From the NCBI GenBank assembly GCA_028386065.3, contig JAKUCV010006140.1, positions 293,155 to 357,154 of the forward strand: a DNA stretch of 64,000 bases, given 5' to 3'. Source of the DNA: Turnera subulata. Its lineage: Eukaryota; Streptophyta; Magnoliopsida; Malpighiales; Passifloraceae. The position numbers and the translations under genes were made by a program. Below, in pieces: positions 1 through 10,784 of this stretch; positions within the stretch are counted from its first letter, which is position 1; each line of letters begins with the position of its first letter. The notes beneath the pieces were generated by a model. That model worked only from the letters and a program-made list of their open reading frames with translations. It made no database searches and was not told where the DNA came from.

Positions 1-839
1 ATAATAATCATAAATTTTTAGAAGCTGATTTATTTGAAATTATTATAATTCTTTTAAAAATTAATTACAATTTACGATTGGTAAAAAATATTTCCAACTC
101 ATTAATTAGAAATCATTACCAATTTGAGAAAGGAAATTAATTATTTGTTATATTAGAGAAGAAATGGATTTTCAACGCCAAAAACATTACAAATTTCAAA
201 AAGGAAATTAGTTATTATTTATAATTTAAAAATAAATGGATTCTTAATTCTGCTAATTAATGCAATATCATTACAAATTTTAAAATGGAAATTAATTATT
301 AGTTATAATTAAAAAAATGGATTTTCCACGCCTATTAACTCGAAATAATTTCAAATTTTTTTAAAGCAAATTAGTTGTTATTAAAAAAAATAAAACTTTA
401 ATTCTGATAATTAGTTCGAAATCATTATTAAAATGGAAACTTTGACTCATTATTAATTATCATTATTAACCATTAATTCGAAATTATTACCATGAGAAAT
501 AAAATTAATTATTAGTCCACTTTTTAAAAACACATCAGTTGATTTGAATCAGGTCAATGAATTTGGAACAAATTCCACTGTCTCTTCTATTATAAAAGAA
601 AAAAGTCCTATATGCTTTCGTTTTTTTTTTAAAAAGAGTAACAGTGTCGTCTTCACTACTTTTTATTTCACAAGAATTTGAGTGATGCAACACCGTCCTT
701 CTCATCGTCGGCGCACAAGCTGACCACCATCTCAAGCTCCCCTTTCCCCACCTCTCTCACCACATCATAGCCACCATCATCGCCGCACGTTGGAGCACTG
801 CAACGTGAGCGACGGCAAGCACCGTGCAAGGCGACTTGA
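1..839. other. AT-rich flank with no supported gene
   Basis: The first 530 bases are very AT-rich, with recurrent runs of the type aatta/attatt, as is common in plant intergenic DNA. From about 680 the composition becomes C-rich and gene-like, but no frame stays open with a clear start. A 200-codon open frame on the minus strand here overlaps the C-rich stretch and has no recognisable motif. I see nothing else that can be annotated. Confidence 0.5.
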
Positions 840-1049
840 GCGCCCCAATACATCGATGTGATTCTGTCCTCTCTCTCACCCGATCTGAGAAAAGCGCTGC
901 CGTCGTTCGCTGCCAACGCCAAAATCAAACACAATACTATTGTCGACCTTGCTTCCCTGCTATCTCCCTCTATTTTCTCCGCCCTTTCAAATTCAACAAA
1001 CCACCGCACGCCTCTGCCAAACAACAAAGCCGACGATGCTCCCGCCCAG
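840..1049 (+). CDS. Possible exon of an unrecognised host gene
   Basis: A 70-codon frame opens right after a TGA at 837 and runs to a good splice donor (CAG followed by GTAAG at 1050) in phase 0. The peptide is leucine- and serine-rich, with a segment reading DLRKALPSF followed by TIVDLASLLSPSIFSAL, which looks like real protein rather than noise. No ATG lies in frame, so this would be an internal or partial exon, or the 5' end has been damaged. I do not recognise the family. Copia element 1 interrupts the sequence 550 bases downstream, so the gene, if real, is probably disrupted. Confidence 0.3.
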
Positions 1050-1597
1050 GTAAGACAACATGACGTCGAAGTTCTTTTGTCTTCTGGTTCTTGAAAACCC
1101 AAGGCCATAAAAAACACCATCAAAGAGTAAAAAAGTGCAGGAGCAGGAGCAATAGTACACCTTCTTTGTCGATGTGAACCAAAGCCCTCTTCTCCTTCTT
1201 CTTTATTCCTCATAAAATCCAAAATCAAAAAAAAAAAAAGAAGAGAAAATTGTGGAACCATCAACACCAAACCAGACCCAGTAGTAGTGGGAGAAGGAGA
1301 AGAGAAAACTTCGTGTACAAGGATCTGATAGCCAACATGGATCTGATAGCCAACACTCTCCTGACCGATGGTGGAGAAGAGACCAAGCGTTATTCGGGGT
1401 AATGGGTATTAGGACCACTCCTCTTTGTTTGTTTGGGTTTTGATTTTTGGAAATTGTAAAGGAAATATTGTTTGGGTTTTGATTTTTGGAATGCCAAATT
1501 TCGTTGTTCTAATGATCAGCTTCATGTTGATTCTGGGTTGGTTGTTCCTGATATGGTGAATCGATTGTGGAATTGGTCGTGGGTGGTGATGGTGTTT
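1050..1597 (+). other. Intron-like or degraded host sequence
   Basis: This stretch follows the possible donor site and runs to the left end of copia element 1. It contains an A-rich tract near 1228 and a 14-16 base phrase (tttgggttttgattttt type) present twice, near 1430 and 1470. The last ~120 bases before the insertion form an open frame that continues on the far side of the element at 9934 (see findings). No complete gene is visible. Confidence 0.35.
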
Positions 1598-3133
1598 GTG
1601 TTAGTAATATGCCCAAAAGCCAATCAATGGATGATTGTATGAGTCATGTATATACATTAAGGTTATTCCAATGAATATGATTATGAGATAATCGATTGCA
1701 CATATTTATAACCCTAGAATACTTTGTATTCTTAAAATGTCCCTAGTCGATTATTATTATGGATGGGTTGTAATAATAAATCAAGACTAGCGTATGTTGA
1801 GAATTATACGAGAGATGAATTCTACATACGGATACAAGTTAGAGAACTTGTGGACTGGACTGACCCACATAAGAACCCTACATGGAACGTTATATGATAG
1901 TCATTAGTGGTTCTTTTATATGTATTGTCCTTAGACTTGAGATCATCAAGGTTCCCAACATATGAGTCGTATACTTTGATATTATTCCTAGTCATCCGTA
2001 ACTGGGTGGACTTAAGGGTAATCATTGGGTATATGATAAATGTGTAGTGGGTTTTGATTGATCAAGATGGTATTCGTCCGACCCATATAACGGGTATATT
2101 ATCAAATGGGCCTCTTGATAGAGTTGAACTGTAAATGCATGGCCATGCTCAGATTATATGATATGGTGATATCATTAGGATCCGTTTTACACAGTTAACT
2201 CGGGGATCAAGAAACTAAGATTAAACATATACGAGATTGACGTTTTCCATGTCTCGGTTTAATCTTGATAATGGGACGAAAGGACGATGACATTTTCCGA
2301 GGCATATAGAATCAGTACTGATCTTGTCGTTCGGGTAGCAATGATGTGTTGCTAGATGCCGCTCTTTGCTTATAATTGTAAAATGAGACTTTACAATTAT
2401 TGTCGGACGTTACAAGTGCCTACAGGGTCACATACATAGAACCGTTGATTCGAGCAGGTGGTTGAACCGTGGTTGGACCATGGTTCGACCGGGTGTGGTT
2501 GGACCGCAGTTGGACCATGCTTGGACCGTGGTTGGACCAGGGTCGTTTTGGGATGGTTCGGTTCAGTAATTGTCAGAATTATTAGACCAAATTATTGCTG
2601 TGATGTGTGTTTGTACATTAGTGGAGACAAGATTATGTGGAGACATAATCATGTTGGGAATGGGCCATTATGTTTGCCATTACCCATTGTCCTTTAGCAC
2701 TAATTGAAGTGGGTAATCTGATTACTCTTCTCCACTATTGCATTCTGGTTTTTGTGAGTCTTGAGAGTGTTTTTCAGACTAGTAAGAACACACACAAACA
2801 CTCACCCATACTTTGAGAAAGAAAGTAACACCACATATAGCTCCCGGAAATCCGTAGCTAGCACTATGGTTCGGGAGTGCTCGGGGGTTGGAGATCGTGA
2901 GACGATTCCGGCCGGTGATTGACGGTTCGTGTGGATACTGTAGAGGAGCAGGATATCCTTCCGGCTCTAGCTGATTCGGTTCTTCAGTTAGGTGAAAGAT
3001 CCTAACCGTTTCAGGTATGTTTGTTTTTGTTGTTCGGTTTAGTTGCTTCACTTGGATCCTTCATGTGTTTCCGGGTTTCTGCTGTGCATTTTTTGCATTT
3101 AGATTGTCTATTTTGCATGACCGGAAACTTACA
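1598..3133 (+). repeat. 5' LTR of copia element 1
   Basis: It starts TGTTAGTAATATGCCC and ends GGAAACTTACA. Inside is a variable array near 2464-2555 built from a ~14-bp unit of the form ggttggaccgtg. There are also two inverted-repeat stems, one around 2218-2270 (aagattaaac / gtttaatctt) and one around 2375-2402 (attgtaaa / tttacaat). The second stem could form an RNA hairpin in the transcript; that role is inference. Confidence 0.92.
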
Positions 3134-3134
3134 G

Positions 3135-3147
3135 TGGTAGCGGAACC
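3135..3147 (+). promoter_or_regulatory. Primer-binding site, copia element 1
   Basis: TGGTAGCGGAACC lies one base after the 5' LTR. It resembles the initiator-methionine tRNA site TGGTATCAGAGC used by most plant copia elements, with a few substitutions. Element 2 has TGGTAGCGGAGCC at the same place. Confidence 0.8.
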
Positions 3148-3426
3148 TCTTGTGAAGCTCTAAACCGAATTTATGTGCATATGTTGATATGTTCATGCAA
3201 ATATATATGATGTGTTATATGTGATGTAGCATGATCATTATATGTTGAGTTCATTATATATATGTTGATGTTGGTTTGTGTCAAAAGTGTTTTGACAACA
3301 AGAACTTGATTGGTATGTGATATCAATCAAGGAGTAATTGGCAGTAACTCGAAGGGGTTCGACAAAACAAAAATCGATCATCGGTTTTCGGAAGGAACGA
3401 TGGTCGTTCTAGTGCTGCAGGGCCAG

Positions 3427-4129
3427 GACATCGATGTCCACATGAGGATTTGCCTTGGCCGAGCCTGTTTTATGAAAGGTTGGCCTTGGCAGATTCGCAT
3501 GAACATCGATGTTCAGGATTAAACATCGATGTCCAAGAGCCCTGTGAGATTGATTTGAGATTCCAGAGACCAAATAACATCGATGTTCACTTTATAACAT
3601 CGATGTCCTTGTGTTCCAGAGTCTCAAACATCAATGTTTAAAGGTTAGACATCGATGTTTAAAACTACTGCCAAGTTTTTGGACCTTCAGAACTTTCCAA
3701 CATCGATGTCCAAGAGTTGAACATCGATGTTCTTGAGTTCCAGAGGCCAATGAACCTTTGGAACTTTCCAACATCTATGTCCAAGAGTTGAACATCGATG
3801 TTCTTGAGTTCCAGAGGCCAATGAACCTTTGGAACTTCCCAACATCGATGTCCAAGAGTTGAACATCGATGTTCTTGAGCTTTGCCAAATACTTTGGACT
3901 TCCAGAGCCTCAAGGACATTGATGTTCATGATAGGACATCGATGTCCTTGTGTTCCAGAGGCCAAACGACATCGATGTTCATGACAGGACATCGATGTCC
4001 TAGAGTACCCGAGGCCAATGGACATCGATGTTCAGCAATGGACATCGATGTCCTTGTGCATTACCAAGGTGTTGGGGAGAATCAGATTCTCAAAGACATC
4101 GATGTTCACTTATGGGCATCGATGTTTAC
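3427..4129 (+). repeat. Array of palindromic ACATCGATGT dodecamers in the leader
   Basis: About 21 copies of a self-complementary core, ACATCGATGT, lie between the primer-binding site and gag. They are usually flanked to give AACATCGATGTT or GACATCGATGTC. Many occur as pairs about 20 bases apart, with the first copy followed by cc and the second by tc. A few copies carry one substitution (ACATCAATGT, ACATCTATGT, ACATTGATGT). The array lies outside the protein-coding frame. Confidence 0.92.
3691..3884 (+). repeat. 71-bp tandem repeat inside the dodecamer array
   Basis: Three head-to-tail copies start at 3691, 3762 and 3833, exactly 71 bases apart. Each unit holds two dodecamers and the phrase ttgagttccagaggccaatg. 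The third copy diverges after the second dodecamer. This local amplification is absent from element 2. Confidence 0.88.
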
Positions 4130-4702
4130 ATGTATTTTTTATTTCCAAATTTACAAACATCAATATATGATTCATCAAGAACATACATGTAATGTATTGG
4201 AATAATATGTTGATGAAAATATTAAGTTCTTCTTTCCATGATAAGCACTCATCATTGCTTAGATCAACACTTGGTAGGTTTTGCCAAAGCAAGGAGCCAA
4301 TGTTTATCCTAGCAAGGTGCGACTCGATAATTGTAACATCGGAACTGCTTATTATGGTGTTGAACTTAACTAGGTCATCTTAATAGGATTAAGGACTTAG
4401 AGGCAAGGAGTTGAGCTAAGTCTATAAGATAGACAAGAACAAGTTTTGTTCACTCAACTATCCAAGAGTTACATGATATGTAATTGACAAGAGTTGTCTA
4501 CCTAAATAGCTATGAAGTAAGCGATCAGCCAAAACTGACTTATCTAGTAGTGAAATATGGTTCTTGGCCTACCTATATGATTGTCTTGATTTATATAGTA
4601 GAAGTATCATTTAATAGAATTCCTTGTTAAATGATTTTGTATACATGACTCTTATTTGTGTGAGTTGGTCATTGTTGAGTTGATCATTGTTGTAGAGTTA
4701 CC

Positions 4703-7700
4703 ATGGCACAAAACACTAGCACATTGTCATTGCGATCGGTCCTTGAGAAGGAAAGCTGAATGGAAATAGTTTCCTAAAGTGGCATCGCATTTTGAGGATA
4801 GTCCTCGAACAAGAAAAGGTTGTATGTCCTTGATGGGCTTGTTCCGAATGAACCGGCGCCTAATGCTCCTAGGGCAGTAAGGTATGCTTATAAGAAGCAT
4901 GTTGATGATGCATTGGATGCATCATGCCTTATGCTTATAACCATGGACTCTGAGCTTTAGAAGCAACATGAGAAATTGGGGGCGTTCGATGTGATCGAAC
5001 GCCTGAGAGGTTTGAGACCTCTAAGGCATTGTTCCAATGCAGGATGGTTGAGTCATCACCCGTAAGACCTCATGTGCTCAAAATGATTGGATACATTGGG
5101 AGCCTTGAGGGTCTTGGTTTTCCTTTGCAGAAGGAGTTGGCTGTTGATCTAGTCCTGTAATCGTTGCTGGATAGTTACAGCCAATTTGTCATAAACTTCA
5201 ATATGAATCATCTTGACAAATCCTGGTATGAGTTGCTCAACATGTTAGGAACAACTGAGCAACAGATGAAGGCAAACAAATCCAACAGCATTATGATGGT
5301 TGGAAGAGCAAGGGAAAGGGTAAGGGCAAGGTGAAGAAATTTGCCAAAAAGTTTGGTGCATCTTCTTCACAAGTGTTGAAACCCAAAGGTGGTGTTGCAA
5401 AGGAAGGTCAATGCTTTCATTGCAAGAAGTCCGGTCATTGGAAACGTAACTGCCCTGTTTACCTTGAAGAGGTAAAGAAGCAGAAGGGAAGTAAGACTTC
5501 CGCTTCAGGTATTTTCGTTATAGAAGCTAATATCTCTACCTCAGCATCATGGGTATTAGATACAGGATGTGGTTCTCACGTTTGTGTAAATGTGAAGGAA
5601 CTGAGAAAGAGCAGGAGATTGGCAAAGGGTAAGATAGACCTGCATGTGGGAAATGGAGCAAGAGTTATTGCATTAGCCGTAGGAACTTACTATCTTACCT
5701 TACCGAGTGGTTTGGTTTTAGAACTAGACGATTGTTATTATGTACCGACCATAAGCAGGAATTTGATTTCTGTGTCTTGTCTTGACAAGAAAGGATTTTC
5801 ATTTGTAATAAAGAACAATTGTTGTTCTATTTATTTCAATGATGTTTGTTATGGTGGTGCGTATTTAAGCAATGGTTTGTATGTTCTTAACCTAGAAACC
5901 GCAATCTATAACGTTAATACAAAGAAGGTTAGAATGAACGATTCTAATGAAACCTATCTTAGGCATTGTCGATTGGGCCATATAAACGAGACTCGTATTT
6001 CTAAACTCCATAAAGATGGACTTTTAGACTCATTTGATTTTGAATCATTTGAGACATGTGAGTCATGTTTGTTATGCAAGATGATGAAGACTCCTTTTGC
6101 TGGTAAAGGTAAAAGGGCTTCGGACTTGTTAGGTCTTATACATAGTGATGTATGCGGATCTATGTCGACACAAGCTAGAGGTGGTTTTCAATACTTCATT
6201 ATATTTACTGATGATTTCAGCAGATATGGCTATGTGTATCTAATGAAACACAAGTCAGAATCCTTTGAAAAGTTCAAAGAATTCAAGAATGAAGTACTGA
6301 ATCAACCCGGGAAAAGTATTAAAATGCTTCGATCAGATCGAGGTGGTGAATACTTAGGCCGAGATTTGCTTGATCATCTAAAGGAGTGTGGTACAGTATC
6401 ACAACTCACTCCACCGGGTACGCCTTAACGGAATGGTGTGTCCGAAAGGAGGAATAGAACCTTGTTAGACATGGTTCGTTCGATGATGAGTCAAGCTGAC
6501 CTTCCTTCTTCTTTTTGGGGACATGCATTATTGAGTACTGCATTTACACTTAACCGTGTTCCATCTAAATCGGTCGAAAAGACACCATATGAGATATGGA
6601 CTGGGAAACGTCCCAATTTATCTTTTATGAGAATTTGGGGTTGTGAGGCTTACGTGAGACGTGAAGCATCAGATAAACTCGGCCTTAAATCCGACAAGTA
6701 CCTCTTTGTAGGATACCCTAAAGAAACTAAAGGGTATTATTTCTATAATCCTTTAGAACACAAAGAGTTTGTTACTCGGACTGCTATTTTTCTAGAAAGA
6801 GAATTTATTTCTAGAAGAATCAGTGGGGGGAAAATAGAACTCGAAGAAGTTCGAGATATAGAGGCTGAGATGGAACAAGGACAGGAACTACAAGATGTTG
6901 TGGATGAGAATCTTGTACCTATAACACATGGACCGCGTAGGTCGGATAGGATTCGGTATGAGCCTGAGAGATATGGATTTCTTATGACTCATACTGGAGA
7001 TGTGATGCTCATAGATAAGGACGAGCCCACTTCCTATCAGCAGGCCATTACGGGTTTGGACTCCAAGAACTGGCTAGAAGCCATGAATTCAGAAATAGAA
7101 TCCATGTATGAAAACAAGGTATGGACCTTGGTTGATCCACCCGAAGGGGTAAAACCCATAGGGTGCAAATGGGTCTTTAAGAAAAAAACCGACATGGATG
7201 GTAATGTGATTACCTTTAAAGTGCGATTGGTCGCGAAAGGTTTCAAACAAGTTCATGGTATAGACTATGATGAAACTTTCTCACCAGTTGCCATGGTTAA
7301 ATCCATCCGGATTCTGTTGGCCATAGCCGCATACCATAATTATGAGATATGGCAAATGGATGTCAAAACCGCTTTCCTTAATGGAAATCTTTTAGAGGAT
7401 GTGTACATGACACAACCTGAAGGTTTTGTCGATCCAGAGAATGCTAATATGGTATGCAAGTTTCAAAGATCCATTTATGGGTTGAAGCAAGCTTCTAGGA
7501 GTTGGAATCTTCATTTTAATGAAGTGATCAAAGAGTTTGGTTTCACTAAGAACGAAGATGAACCATGTGTTTACAAGAAGGTTAGTGGGAGCATTATTGT
7601 TTTCTTGTTGTTGTATGTTGACGACATCCTACTTATTGGGAATGACATTCTGACACTACAGTCTGTAAAGGCTTGGTTAGGGAAGAATTTCACAATGAAG

Positions 7701-8379
7701 GACTTAGGAGAAGCAACCTATGTGTTAGGCATAAAGATCTATAGTGATAGATCCAAAAGGCTTCTCGGGCTAAGTCAGAGTACATATATTGACAAAGTGC
7801 TAAAGAGGTTTAGCATGCAAGATTCCAAGAAAGGATTCTTGCCCTTGTCACATGGCGTAGCTCTCTCAAAGAATCAATGTCCTAGTACGACTAAGGAGAG
7901 AGAGCGGATGAGTAAGATTCCTTATGCTTCTGCAATAGGATATATCATGTATGCCATGCTATGTACTCGACCGGATGTCGCTTATGCTTTGAGTGTCATA
8001 AGCAGATACCAAGCTGATCCCGGTGAGAGTCACTGGACAACAGTTAAGGACATCCTTAAGTACTTGAGAAGGACTAAGGATGCATTCCTGGTTTACGGAA
8101 GCATGGATGAGCTTGTTGTAAAGGGTTACACAGATGCTAGCTTCCAAACTGACAGGGATGACTTTAGATCGCAATCAGGTTATGTGTTTTGTCTTGGAGA
8201 TGGTGCTGTGAGCTGGAAGAGTTCTAAGCAAGATACAGTTGCCAACTCTACAACTGAGGCTGTACAAAGTTCCTTCTGAGAACTTCGTAGCAGAACCTTT
8301 GGCTGAGCCTTTCACACAGCGGAAGCATGATGGTCATGCAACATCCATTTGTATTAGATACATGGATGATTGGCTTTAG
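4703..8379 (+). pseudogene. Broken gag-pol polyprotein of copia element 1
   Basis: The frame starts with ATG in a good context (ccATGGCACAA), matching element 2. Gag is broken by small deletions and stops before about 5330. From 5331 to 6428 it stays open through the CCHC zinc knuckle (C-F-H-C near 5413), the protease DTG motif near 5563 and the integrase zinc-binding and core regions. A TAA at 6426 breaks the frame just before the integrase glutamate (SERRNR). The remainder, 6438-8279, carries RT with an intact YVDD (near 7613) and the start of RNase H with TDAS. RNase H is cut by an internal deletion that shifts the frame (see findings). The ancestral stop codon is TAG at 8377. This copy cannot make a complete polyprotein. 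Confidence 0.92.
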
Positions 8380-8380
8380 T

Positions 8381-8393
8381 GCAAGTGGGAGAT
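8381..8393 (+). promoter_or_regulatory. Polypurine tract, copia element 1
   Basis: GCAAGTGGGAGAT lies immediately 5' of the 3' LTR and is conserved in element 2 at 38151-38163. This is the expected site for priming plus-strand DNA synthesis. Confidence 0.8.
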
Positions 8394-9928
8394 TGTTAGT
8401 AATATGCCCAAAAGCCAATCAATGGATGATTGTATGAGTCATGTATATACATTAAGGTTATTCCAATAAATATGATTATGAGATAATCGCTTGCAGAAAT
8501 TTATAACCCTAGAATACTTTGTATTCTTAAAACGTCCCTAGTCAATTATTATTGTGGATGGGTTGTAATAATAAATCAAGACTAGCGTATGTTGAGAATT
8601 ATATGAGAAATGAATTCTACATACGGGTACAAGTTAGAGAACTTGTGGACTGGACTGACCCACATAAGAACCCTACATGGAACGTTATATGATAGTCATT
8701 AGTGGTTCTTTTATATGTATTGTCCTTAGACCTGAGATCATCAAGGTTCCCAACATATGAGTCGTATACTTTGATATTATTCCTAGTCATCCGTAACTGG
8801 GTGGACTTAAGGGTAATCATTGGGTATATGATAAATGTGTAGTGGGTTTTGATTGATCAAGATGGGATTCGTCCGACCCATATAACGGGTATATTATCAG
8901 ATGGGCCTCTTGATAGAGTTGAACTGTAAATGCATGGCCATGCTCGGATTATATGATATGGTGATATCATGAGGATCCGTTTTACATAGTTAACTCGGGG
9001 ATCAAGAAACTAAGATTAAACATATATGAGATTGACATTTTCCATGTCTCGGTTTAATCTTGATAATGGGACGAAAGGACGATGACATTTTCCGAGGCAT
9101 ATAGAATCAGTACTGATCTTGTCGTTCGGGTAGCAATGATGTGTTGCTAGATGCCGCTCTTTGCTTATAATTGTAAAATGAGATTTTACAATTATTGCCG
9201 GATGTTAAAAGTGCCTACAGGGTCACACACATAGAACCGTTGATTCGAGCAGGTGGTTGAACCGTGGTTGGACCATGGTTCGACCGAGTGTGGTTGGACC
9301 GCGGTTGGACCGTGCTTGGACCGTGGTTGGACCAGGGTCGTTTTGGGATGGTTTGGTTCAGTAATTGTCAGAATTATTAGACCAAATTATTACTGTGATG
9401 TGTGTTTGTATATTAGTGGAGACAAGATTATGTGGAGACATAATCATTTTGGGAATGGGCCATTATGTTTGCCATTACCCATTGTCCTTTAGCACTAATT
9501 GAAGTGAGTAATCTGATTACTCTTCTCCACTATTGCATTCTAGTTTTTGTGAGTCTTGAGAGTGTTTTTCAGACTAGTAAGAACACACACAAACACTCAC
9601 CCATTCTTTGAGAAAGAAAGTAACACCACATATAGCTCCCAGAAATCCGTAGCTAGCACTATGGTTCGGGAGTGCTCGGGGGTTGGAGATCGTGAGACAA
9701 TTTTGGCCGGTGATTGACGGTTCGTGTGGATACCGTAGAGGAGCAGGATATCCTTCCGGCTCTAGCTGATTCGGTTCTTCAGTTAGGTGAAAGATCCTAA
9801 CCGTTTCAGGTATGTTTGTTTTTGTTGTTCGGTTTAGTTGCTTCACTTGGATCCTTCATGTGTTTTCGGGTTTCCGCTGTGCATCTGTTGCATTTAGATT
9901 GTCTATTTTGCATGACCGAAAACTTACA
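8394..9928 (+). repeat. 3' LTR of copia element 1
   Basis: It starts TGTTAGTAATATGCCC and ends GAAAACTTACA. It differs from the 5' LTR at scattered positions, several of them C/T or G/A, and carries the same 14-bp ggttggacc-type array. The element is therefore not a very recent insertion. A counted pairwise divergence would be needed for an age. Confidence 0.92.
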
Positions 9929-10024
9929 CTTTGATGGCTATGGTGTCGTGTTTGATGATGAAGATGGTGATGTGGTTGATGGCTGGAATCAAGCATAACC
10001 ATTATTAGTATTAGGATTAAAACC

Positions 10025-10258
10025 TTTTTTCATCCTTGTGTTAGACCATAAAGTTGAAAGTCATCCTTGTATTGGTTTTGGTCTGTTTTCATCCCTCTGT
10101 CCATGGGTTTTGGTCTGTTTTCATCCCTCTAACTAGGCCAAAAAGACGAACGCAAGGATGTAAATATGAAAAAATTCACAAATAGAGGGATGAAAACAAG
10201 CCAAAATCTAATAGAAGGATGACTTCCAACTTTGAGGTCTAATACAAGGATGAAAAAA
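10025..10258. mobile_element. MITE with ~74-bp terminal inverted repeats
   Basis: The left end begins TTTTTTCATCCTTGTGTTAG and its reverse complement lies at the right end, with about 74 bases matching at roughly 85-90% by eye. The middle holds a repeated phrase (ggttttggtctgttttcatc) present twice. There is no coding capacity. The target duplication is not clear, so I leave the superfamily open. Confidence 0.75.
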
Positions 10259-10306
10259 CACTTTATTCCTTGGTATTATTATTAACAAAAGAAGAGAAGA
10301 AGGAAA

Positions 10307-10384
10307 ACGAAAAGAAAGCATTGCAATTAATTAGCATTAAAAACCACGAAAAGAAAGCATTACAATTAATTAGCATTAAAAACC
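10307..10384. repeat. 39-bp direct tandem duplication
   Basis: Two adjacent 39-bp copies begin acgaaaagaaagcatt and differ at about one position. They lie in AT-rich non-coding DNA. Confidence 0.85.
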
Positions 10385-10784
10385 AGCATTAATGAGCATT
10401 AAAAAAAGAAATAATTAATTTTTTCAATTTTATAATGATTTGGAATTAATTGATGTTAACTTTGTTTATAATTATTATAGATTTAGTAATAAATGTGTTT
10501 CTTTTTCTTTTCAAATTTTAATTGTTTATTATCTTTATTTTTTCCAAATTCGATATAGATAGAAATCTTAATTTTAAGAAAAAGGAAATATTAAAATTCA
10601 GCCATCCGGGGCCCATCATCCACGTGTCAATCTTTGGGTGGGTTACCCGCTACCAGAGGTAAAAAGGACAGAATCTTGACATTTCTATCAAGTTCAGGAA
10701 TAGAATCTTTGAGAAAAAAAGTTCAGGGCCATGGTTTGAGATTTTGAAAAAGTTAAGGGACATAAAAAAGATTTATCTCGTTCG

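Larger units (their letters stand above)
1598..9928 (+). mobile_element. Ty1/copia LTR retrotransposon, element 1
   Basis: The element has two near-identical LTRs of about 1,535 bp, each beginning TGTTAG and ending TTACA. A primer-binding site directly follows the 5' LTR and a purine-rich tract directly precedes the 3' LTR. The internal region has a long leader full of palindromic repeats, a broken gag, and protease-integrase-RT-RNase H in the copia order. The five-base flanks are GTTTG (1593-1597) and CTTTG (9929-9933), a target duplication with one mismatch. It is the same family as element 2 at 31816-39663, but more decayed. Confidence 0.93.
9929..10784. other. Host intergenic sequence after copia element 1
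   Basis: The stretch opens with a short frame (to the TAA near 9996) rich in Asp and Gly that matches the frame cut by copia element 1. It then contains a MITE, a short tandem duplication and AT-rich DNA. About 180 bases before the truncated gypsy element the composition becomes mixed, with no feature I can name. Confidence 0.5.

Noticed and set aside
668..1270. 200-codon minus-strand open frame
   Set aside because: No motif and low-complexity ends; the opposite strand has a better exon with a splice donor.
3427..4129. Repeated short motif that could be taken for a CRISPR array
   Set aside because: Repeats are only 10-12 bases, palindromic, with irregular spacing, in a plant retrotransposon leader; no cas genes and not a prokaryote.
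3665..4205. Open frames on both strands through the dodecamer array (Asn-Ile-Asp-Val and His-Arg-Cys repeats)
   Set aside because: They are translations of the palindromic repeat in several frames and are not conserved as one frame in element 2.
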